NCBI GenBank assembly: GCA_949752745.1
Contig: OX457027.1
Span: forward strand, 91,347,720 to 91,411,719
Direction: 5' to 3'
DNA length: 64,000 nt
Origin: Protula sp. h YS-2021
Lineage: Eukaryota; Annelida; Polychaeta; Sabellida; Serpulidae
Shown here: in pieces, positions 58,901-64,000 of the stretch
Numbering within the stretch: position 1 is the stretch's first letter
Layout: every line of letters starts with the position of its first letter
The notes under the pieces: generated by a model
Told to the model about the DNA's origin: nothing
Databases searched by the model: none
The model's input: the letters and a program-made list of their open reading frames with translations, nothing else
Made by a program: the position numbers and the translations under genes

Positions 58901-60306
58901 TTTTGTGTGTGTTTCCGTTTCGAGATACTGGTTTTTGAAGGCGTTTTGAAAGCATTCTAATGGTGTGCTTATTTGAAGACAGCATCCTTTGTTGTATTCC
59001 AAAGTTCTCTGTAAAGTTTTCTTTTGAAATTCTAGATTATCCATTTATATTGCTCTAAATCTTTCAGAGATATTTCGTTTGAGAACTTGTCGGTATGACT
59101 GTGATTTAGATTACCGTAACTTGCTATTGCGGGCGGGTGGGTGGGTGGGTGCTGATGTCGCCAAGCTCGAGAAGCGTGATACAGGGGTTGGCGGTTTGTT
59201 TCAGACCAAGCACAGAGTCCGTCTGCGGCGAAAACCACTGCCATCAAGAGAAGCATCTCCGGATCCGAGTAAGTGTGTCTGTAAACGGTCAGTGTGTCTG
59301 TAAACGGTCAGTGTGTCTGTAAAACAATCGTTGTATCCGTAAATAATCGGAATATCTGTAAAAAGTGTCTGTAAACGGTCAGTGTGGCTGTAAACAGTGT
59401 ATTTGTAAGCAATCAGTGTGTCTGGAAATAGTGTTTCTATAAATAATCGATGTGTCTATAAATATGCAGCATGTCTGTATAAGGTCGGTTCGTCTGTAAA
59501 AAAAAAGACTGCGTCTGTAAATAGAAATAAAGAGGGTTTCTGTAAATAGTCTCCTTAGATAATTAGTATGTCTATAAATAGAAATAGACATAGTGTCTGT
59601 AAATTGGTCGCAAGTTTTCAAAATGCTACTCTTACAGTTGTAATCGGATTGTCTTACTCTTGTGCATAAATGCTTATGAGGAAAGTCTTTCTTGAAAATA
59701 TACTTTTTTAAAACAAATGGAGCACATTTTAATGTTTTGGTAGTCAATTTTCAAAATCCAACAATTCCGATTGCCGGATTTTGTGTAAATATATCCTTGG
59801 TAGTCCTTTCTTCAGATATTTGTTTTCTTGGCAGGGGGGAGGGGGGGGGGTGAGGTGGGGTTCGGCATATTTTCTTTTAAAAAGTCCTTTTTATGGACCC
59901 TCTATAGACGGCCACATACCGCCGTTTGAAAGTTTTATGGACCAACCAATGTTTTCAAAATAGTTCTTCAGCAAGTAATTTTAGTCAGATGACATTTCAA
60001 AAAATTGTGGTGGTCCAGCGTTAAGGCTTCTTTGAAATTTATTGTTCTGAGATCAGCCCGACAGTAAGCGAATACCGTCCTTTGAAACTCGTTTTTAAAA
60101 TATGACAGCCACTTCGTGGCAACATTACAAGCCTGTTGATACTTGACTTATTAAATGTCGGCTGGTCACAATGTCCCTGGACATTCTTGTTTTTCATTAG
60201 ATCTCGGCTAGTCACAATGTCCCTTGACATTCTTGTATATTTTTCCAGTAAACCAGTCATGATGAACGTCCAGGGCGTCAAGAAGCTGCGACCAGACGAA
60301 TTGTGA
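41752..60306 (+). CDS. HCFC1: Host cell factor (HCF/HCFC1), 25 coding exons
   Basis: Exons: 41752-41911, 42776-42997, 43308-43395, 43676-43884, 44190-44274, 44500-44606, 45008-45153, 45878-46199, 46328-46593, 47095-47293, 48127-48359, 48779-48853, 52062-52286, 52932-53085, 53500-53721, 53997-54101, 54344-54651, 54857-55114, 55704-55791, 56065-56243, 56645-56833, 57364-57474, 58320-58509, 59205-59268 and 60249-60306. All have GT-AG ends and compatible phases, totalling 4263 bases and 1420 residues. The order of parts is Kelch propeller (~20-340), FN3 segment (~350-385), Q/G/T-rich basic middle (~400-940), acidic region (~950-1155), C-terminal FN3 pair (~1180-1380) and a basic tail ending [11 protein letters not shown] is a nuclear scaffold linking transcription factors to SET1/MLL, Sin3 and OGT complexes. 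Human HCF-1 has 2035 residues; the difference is mainly the missing PRO-repeat region. An extra exon between 48853 and 52062 cannot be excluded. Confidence 0.93.
42149..42165 (+). repeat. Copy of the HCFC1 start-codon context in intron 1
   Basis: TCAAAATGGCGGCACCC here is identical for 17 bases to the start-codon context at 41748-41764. It may be a second YY1-type site or a short duplicate of exon 1. Confidence 0.7.
42480..42640. repeat. Dispersed repeat in HCFC1 intron 1
   Basis: AAATCACACTTTGGGTGTTT, AATAAAATGCGAAAGAG and GGGAACCGGGTAAAAAATAA are also present at 37.2 kb, in inverted form at 37.97 kb, and in related form at 5.04 kb. Confidence 0.7.
43903..43936. repeat. (TA)n microsatellite in HCFC1 intron 4
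   Basis: An uninterrupted TA run about 30 bases long, beginning about 18 bases after the exon 4 donor. Confidence 0.95.
44582..44845 (+). repeat. 42-bp array of exon 6 end + 5' splice site, 4 good and 2 decayed copies
   Basis: The junction ATCTCG|GTAAGT occurs with exon ends at 44606, 44648, 44690 and 44732, exactly 42 bases apart. Two diverged units follow up to 44845. Each unit contains coding text for TLASLNL. Since 42 is 14 codons and the frame stays open, use of a later donor would add 14 residues per unit, in phase. Confidence 0.93.
45127..45650 (+). repeat. ~70-bp array of exon 7 end + 5' splice site, about seven copies
   Basis: CTACAGGAAGGCCTGGAACA followed by (A/C)CAG|GTAA recurs near 45129, 45202, 45365 and 45437, with diverged copies near 45283, 45511, 45545 and 45613. 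Intervening text is CAGTCAATCAGTCAGTCAAT and CACAGGTGATCGGTCA. Spacing is irregular, about 70-80 bases. Confidence 0.9.
45878..46199 (+). other. HCFC1: HCFC1 exon 8: end of Kelch, N-terminal FN3 segment
   Basis: It encodes [20 protein letters not shown], then [20 protein letters not shown] and [12 protein letters not shown]. This matches the SAS1N part of human HCF-1, which pairs with the C-terminal FN3 modules to keep the two processed subunits together. That the pairing also happens here is inferred. Confidence 0.9.
46655..46820. repeat. ~23-bp repeat in HCFC1 intron 9
   Basis: About seven copies of TTATCCGGACCATGCG with variants (GGGCCATGCGATTATCCGGA). It does not include exon sequence. 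Confidence 0.9.
47465..48160 (+). repeat. 68-bp array of intron end + 3' splice site + exon 11 start, about nine copies
   Basis: The unit runs CACTTGACACGTGTCTTCTA, TTTTGACACGTGTTGCTTGC, TTTCAG|TCGTGCAGCAGAG, CGTGGCGGG. AG ends fall at about 47581, 47649, 47718, 47786, 47854, 47922, 47990, 48058 and 48126. A shorter diverged unit precedes them (AG at about 47513). Only the last copy continues into the open exon 11 ([17 protein letters not shown]). Each unit carries two CACGTG cores. Confidence 0.95.
49400..50790. mobile_element. Putative non-autonomous element related to the 26.5-kb insertion
   Basis: The right end has several copies of GCGACTTGACCAAA/TACGACTT and ends ACGAGTTGACCAGACCCCC. 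Its reverse complement (GTCTGGTCAACTCG) matches the right end of the element at 26526-27938 (GTGCTGGTCAACTCG). The left end near 49410 has AAAGTCAAGTCGTACC. No target duplication could be fixed and no protein is encoded. Confidence 0.55.
49757..49962. repeat. Large palindrome built from AGCGAATCT/AGATTCGCT units
   Basis: The left outer arm GTATATGTTACAGCGAATCT is matched by AGATTCGCTGTAACATATAC on the right. Inside, near-palindromic 20-mers (AGCGAATCTACAGATTCGCT) occur about five times, with GACTCACTTAGCG and CGCTAAGTGAGTC as mirrored spacers. The single strand could fold into a long multi-branched hairpin. Confidence 0.93.
52290..52545. repeat. ~50-60-bp repeat after the HCFC1 exon 13 donor
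   Basis: Five units containing ACACACCGCGGCGGTGCTGA and TAGCCAGGG or TGGCCTGG, starting about 25 bases after the exon 13 donor. The units contain no exon sequence. Confidence 0.88.
52640..52865. repeat. Hairpin-(TCTG)n dispersed element in HCFC1 intron 13
   Basis: It begins with an imperfect hairpin (AGCCCTCAACCGGGGGCT, then GGCCCTCGGAGGGGAGCT), continues with TGTCCGTCTGTCTGTCTGTC, then CAATATCTCTTCAACTATC. This is the same order of parts as in elements at 5.7, 6.3 and 8.6-8.9 kb. Confidence 0.6.
54344..54651 (+). other. HCFC1: HCFC1 exon 17: acidic region with two Taspase1-type sites
   Basis: The exon encodes 102 residues rich in Glu, Ala, Pro and Ser. It opens with [18 protein letters not shown] and then [23 protein letters not shown] (codons at 54373-54384, D952/G953) and QVD|G (54454-54465, D979/G980) both fit the Taspase1 consensus Q-(F/I/L/V)-D|G with an acidic residue at P4'. 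Taspase1 cuts MLL at such sites and is reported to cut Drosophila HCF. Cleavage here is predicted, not shown. Confidence 0.8.
55385..55680. repeat. ~33-bp repeat in HCFC1 intron 18
   Basis: About nine degenerate copies of GTTATAAGTAGCGTTGTTAT with ACACG(G/T) tails. It does not extend into exon 19. Confidence 0.88.
56520..56595 (+). pseudogene. Decayed duplicate of the HCFC1 exon 21 acceptor region
   Basis: CTTCGTCGGCAAGACATGTG, GGCCTGATCACATTGTATTA and AAGCGTCAGCGGCCTGC match the true intron-exon start at 56635-56705 (CTTGTCGGTAGGATATTGAC, GTGCCTGATCACAGCGTATT, AAAACGCCAGGAGCTGC) about 120 bases downstream. The acceptor AG and the frame are damaged. Confidence 0.85.
56800..57225 (+). repeat. 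Duplicated exon 21 ends with donors, four copies in a C-rich intron
   Basis: GGCGCTCC(C/G)TCCGCCATCA plus AGAT(T/C)AGCAAG|GT occurs at the true exon end (56833). It recurs with donors at about 56941 and 57107, and in diverged form near 57221. The two middle copies are preceded by CCATACCAG or CACACCAG, so they look like 27-29-base mini-exons with both splice sites. C-rich runs separate them. Confidence 0.9.
57755..57815. repeat. Short GGGTCCAGCTTA triplication in HCFC1 intron 22
   Basis: AGGGTCCAGCTT is present twice, with a third partial copy (AGGGTCCATTTA). It is a minor local repeat. Confidence 0.8.
59269..59610 (+). repeat. ~20-bp repeat starting at the exon 24 donor of HCFC1
   Basis: The donor GTAAGTGTGTCTGTAAACGG begins a decaying array of GTGTGTCTGTAAACGGTCA units that runs about 340 bases. 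The donor itself is therefore the first unit. Confidence 0.85.
59900..60245. repeat. Dispersed repeat in the last HCFC1 intron, shared with 25.1-25.4 kb
   Basis: AGCAAGTAATTTTAGTCAGA and GGTCACAATGTCCCTGGACA match the 25-kb stretch. The second motif is present twice here (near 60164 and 60212), the latter about 30 bases before the final acceptor. Confidence 0.8.
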
Positions 60307-60751
60307 AAAGGCAGAGGAGTCTGCGATATGGCGTGACTGTTTTGGGAATATTGTGAGGGAGGGGGGGGGGTTGGAGTGGAGGGGGAGGGCAGCGATAGAG
60401 AGGGTAGGAGGCCAATGTGCTTATTTGGAGTGACGTGTTTTGTAAATAGACCACAATACAGCCAGCTACAGTCAACAGTTTCCTGTCAAGATGGCTGTTT
60501 GTATAACGTTGTTTTGGATTACTGTAAGGCCTGTCGTAGTTAGTTGATCACGTGATGTACCGACGTTTTCAATGGGTGACATTCGATTTCTTCTCGTCAA
60601 TTAAGGAAGGAGGTGTCATGCCCCTGGAATGAACAGATTATTGCTTACGTCATCGCGTTTGGCCCGTAAGGGGAAGCTGAGTAAAACAGTAAGTTGAAAA
60701 TCTCACTGTTGCATTTAAAATAGACTTGTTCGGAAAAAAACACTTAGACAT

Positions 60752-60757
60752 AATAAA
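60752..60757 (+). terminator. Candidate polyadenylation signal for HCFC1 (AATAAA)
   Basis: The first AATAAA after the stop codon at 60304-60306. Others lie near 61729 and 62379, so a longer 3' UTR is possible. Confidence 0.4.
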
Positions 60758-60799
60758 GGTCGAGTTGTGGAGTTACCTGTCGGCAGCAATCTGAGTTAT

Positions 60800-63700
60800 G
60801 TCTCCGCCTAATCAAATAGTGCATCAAAAAGAAAATTCTGCTTTTAATTATAAAGCATTTGACATGAAAACGCTCTACGCTGTTAAGCGGGATTGTTCCC
60901 AGTGATGGTGTAGGTGTGAGGAATGGTTAAGGTTCGGAGGGGGAGGGGGGGGGGGGGGGTTGGCGGCGGAGTATTGCGTGTCGAGGGAACATTTTCTGAT
61001 CCTATTCGGCCTGTGGTTGTGTTCTGTAGCTGTCGATTTGACGCAGACAACACGTGCCAGCCACAGGGCGCGCATGTGCTGCTCACGTGATCACGGCCGA
61101 GTGTCAAGGACGCCGCTGCCTGGAATCGAATCAAAGCTTACTTACTACTGATACTGAAGTACTTTAAGTAGCTAAGCATTTCCTACGTGCGGGAAAGTTG
61201 ACAAAATATATCCTAGTTGCCACGGCCTCTTAACCGTCATAACTTCGTGGTTGCCATGATTAGTTGCCATAGATACTATTCGGTTACTGTGGAATTGTTT
61301 ATGTTATTGATGTTACTGTTACGATTGGAAACGGCATGTTTCCATGGTATATCATGGTAATGATGCTGCTTCGTATTTTCACTGTGCCGTTGCCATGGTG
61401 ACCGTGCCGTGACTATGGTTATGAAACACGTCACAGTTACGCTAAAATTTTCAACAATCACATCATAAACAGTTGACATATTTGGCTGTTTTGCAAATAA
61501 GCCACAAACTAACTGTATACGCTTTCTTGACCGAGTAGAATGAGTAGCATTTAGTTGTGCGAGCGGCCGCCAGATGGCCTGTACATAATCATGATATATA
61601 TAAGCTGTTGAAATCTTACACGCTTCTTGTCAATAGTCAAGTTTTTCTTTGAGTTTATTTGAGTGTTTTTTTTTTCAATGTTAAAGCACTGTTATTGGAT
61701 ATATTTTATGGTTTTTATTTAAAAAAAAAAAAATAAAAAAATAAACAGGTTTTCCGTAAGTCCAGTCACAGCATTTGTCTTCACTGAAAACGCATTTTTT
61801 GTAACGTGCAAAAAGTTGTGTGCTCCTTGCATGAAGTTGACTTATATTTGTCTGGCCAGTACTGTCATGCCAACACGGCTCTGTGTGACGTCATTTCCGG
61901 TCCCGTTGTATCTTAGATGCAGTCAGAGTCAGGTGCATAAAAACAGAAACTAGATATTTAAGACATGTCTTCAAGTTTTAAAGTTTTGAAGAAATAGAAA
62001 AAGGGGCTGAAATTAAGAATTAATGTAAGAATAAGCTGCATGGTAATGTCCCCACGCCCATGCATTTGTTTACATTGTGACGTCATACCCGCCCTGCCTG
62101 AATATGTAAGTTAGATCTCATATCCTAGAGCCAAAAAGGTGTACGTAATCAGGAGTAGCCCTCAACAACTAGAAGTTACTGTATGCCAGGGTGAAATGGA
62201 CAATGTGACCGAGAAAAGTGACCGTTTTACGTAAGCTTTGTATAAGATTTGTAAAGATGTTGCCGGTGTAGTACCCCCAGGTACCCGCAATAAAAAAAAC
62301 ACAATATGTTCACATGTTTTTATGCATTTTATTGCTCTAATATATTCTGTAAATAGGCCGCGCATACATTGTAATGTACAATAAATACTTCACAATCTCA
62401 TTACTGTCTTTTTCTTTTATGAGTCAAAAAAAAAGCTGATTTCGTGCCTCGGACTTCACCGTTGATTTTTTGCCGGGGAGGGGGGAGGGGGGGGGGGTGC
62501 TGGTTGGTTACATGTTTGATCAATTTTGGACAGATCTTGTAGTGAAGCTTGCCCTTGCAGGACGAAGCGGCGTGTTTTTGTGCTACTGAGTATGAAAAAA
62601 GGATTTTCAGACATTTTTGTGTGTACAGTTACCACACATATTGCATTTTTTATCCAGCCTTCTATTGTTTTCCTACAACTTGCATCGGACTGCAAACAAC
62701 TTCTATACAAGTGGTCCGTGGTTTGGCCTGTCTTGTGAATTTTTTTTTGTTGGGTCCGCCGACTTCGGTTTATCGGCTATTCCAGTCATTTTACTCCGTC
62801 CTCTATTATGTGCATTTGTACAAGATATCTCGATAAAGTGGGATCGACTTCAGAATTAGTGCAGTTATGCCGTGGACGTCATTACGTAAAATTTCACGTA
62901 CCCTTATTTAAAAAATATGCAAGATTTTTTGGAATATTTTGATGTTCATTCTTGTGAATAATTTTGTGCTTTCTTTTAAGTTTTCATGACAGAAAAAATA
63001 TTCTTTTATGTTTTGTTAAAGGAAAATTGGTAATGGGTCTTGCAGCAGCACGGATTCAATATTTATTGTTTATAAGAACAAGAAATTTAACAGGTCTCAG
63101 TTAAAAGTGTGCAATATATCCCTGTACAATGATGTTTTGTGTGCACAAATTTATTCTGAGTATGGACACCTCTTTTTATGTAGATACATCGCATAGGCAT
63201 CGAAGAACTCAACTGATCATGCAAATGTTTTTCCTATTTATTTTCTCACTGACCCATATTTTAATAACGACCTCAATGTCGCAAAATTTTAATTTTCTCC
63301 TGCCAAATCGATTCCAGTAAACATAAGTTTTACATGAACAAAGGAACATACATCTATACCAAAGGTATTCGTTCTACTTTGAGGCTAGAGGCTAGTGGAG
63401 TTTAAGTGGAAAGATTGTTGTTTTTTACCCATAATTTGACACATAACTCTCGTTTCTAAAACGCCGATAACAGACTTTTTTCGAAACTTTTAAACTGTAA
63501 ATAGTTGTTTATTTGATCTCATCCATGATAAACAAATAAGTGAATAATGATGACAGTCTCTTTGTGTGACATTGTGTCACATTCAACTGATAAAAGTGAC
63601 AGGTGGGCCTTGGTACACGGCAGCAGAACAATCCAAGCAATCACATAAAGTTGACGCACAAGTAAGTAAAGTGTCCAGTTGATCACCACTGAACAATGAA

Positions 63701-64000
63701 CTCATTCAACTGTTAACGCTATGCGCTTACCGAAAGAAAACCATATTGGCTCTTTAAATAACACATAGGGTGAATAATTTTTTGAAAGAAGTGTAGGCAT
63801 TCACATAAAAACGATTGAATATGACATAAACAACATGAGCATCTGATCATTTGACAAACTTGTTAAATGTTATCAAATAGCTATAGATCAAGTGAACAAA
63901 TTGCTTAGTGTATGTGATATTGAATTATGTCAGAATGGGGACATCCACAAAGTACTTTCGCAACCACACCCCCCCCCCCTCCTCGGTGTGCAAAATGAGT
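60800..64000. other. 3' flank, no gene recognised
   Basis: AT-rich sequence with poly-G/poly-C tracts near 60940, 62480 and 63970 and a GTTGCCATGGT-like repeat at 61215-61400. No coding block resembling a known family is seen. Confidence 0.5.

Noticed and set aside
41752..60306. HCF-PRO repeats (CETHETGTT type) in HCFC1
   Set aside because: Looked for in all exons and in the larger introns between exons 8 and 19; none seen. Processing is better explained by the QLDG/QVDG sites.
1..64000. tRNA, rRNA or snRNA genes
   Set aside because: No T-loop/anticodon arrangement or snRNA core sequence was found on reading; a covariance-model scan was not possible.

Overview
The window is animal nuclear DNA. 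It has GT-AG introns, GC-rich exons set in AT-rich non-coding DNA, Tc1-type and non-LTR transposon remains, many tandem repeats and one 200-base assembly gap (23695-23894). The unusually heavy tandem-repeat load and the gene content suggest a non-vertebrate bilaterian, perhaps marine. I cannot name the species.

Three genes can be supported. (1) A 5' portion of an ANKS6-like ankyrin-repeat gene lies on the plus strand at 18429-23312 in five exons; its later ankyrin exons and SAM domain are not visible. (2) A TMEM187 homologue lies on the minus strand at 33377-34201, with its coding region in one exon. (3) A complete host cell factor (HCFC1/HCF) gene lies on the plus strand at 41752-60306. I could splice it into 25 phase-consistent coding exons giving 1420 residues: Kelch propeller, N-terminal FN3 segment, Q/G/T-rich basic middle, acidic region, C-terminal FN3 pair and a basic tail. 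TMEM187 and HCFC1 are divergent neighbours, the same head-to-head arrangement as in human Xq28.

Layout: 1-6.5 kb, dispersed non-coding repeats and a terminal-inverted-repeat element; 6.7-8.3 kb, a decayed non-LTR reverse transcriptase; 8.9-10.4 kb, smaller arrays; 10.4-15.66 kb, a 114-bp satellite with higher-order structure; 16.0-17.0 kb, a ~50-bp minisatellite; 18.4-23.3 kb, ANKS6-like; 26.1-28.2 kb, a dead Tc1 transposase split by a 1.4-kb insertion with a 9-bp target duplication; 31.4-32.6 kb, nested inverted-repeat elements; 33.4-34.2 kb, TMEM187; 34.6-38 kb, dispersed repeat copies; 38-41.7 kb, nothing recognised; 41.7-60.3 kb, HCFC1; 60.3-64 kb, 3' flank.

The most unusual theme is that tandem repeats in both multi-exon genes are built from exon-intron junctions. 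ANKS6 exon 4 has its 5' splice site in 16 copies. HCFC1 exons 6, 7 and 21 have theirs in 4-7 copies. HCFC1 exon 11 has its 3' splice site in about nine copies. Decayed single duplicates sit beside ANKS6 exon 2 and HCFC1 exon 21. A second point is that this HCF protein has no human-type HCF-PRO repeats, but carries two Taspase1-type sites (QLDG, QVDG) at the corresponding place between the basic and acidic regions. This suggests maturation by Taspase1, as known for Drosophila HCF.
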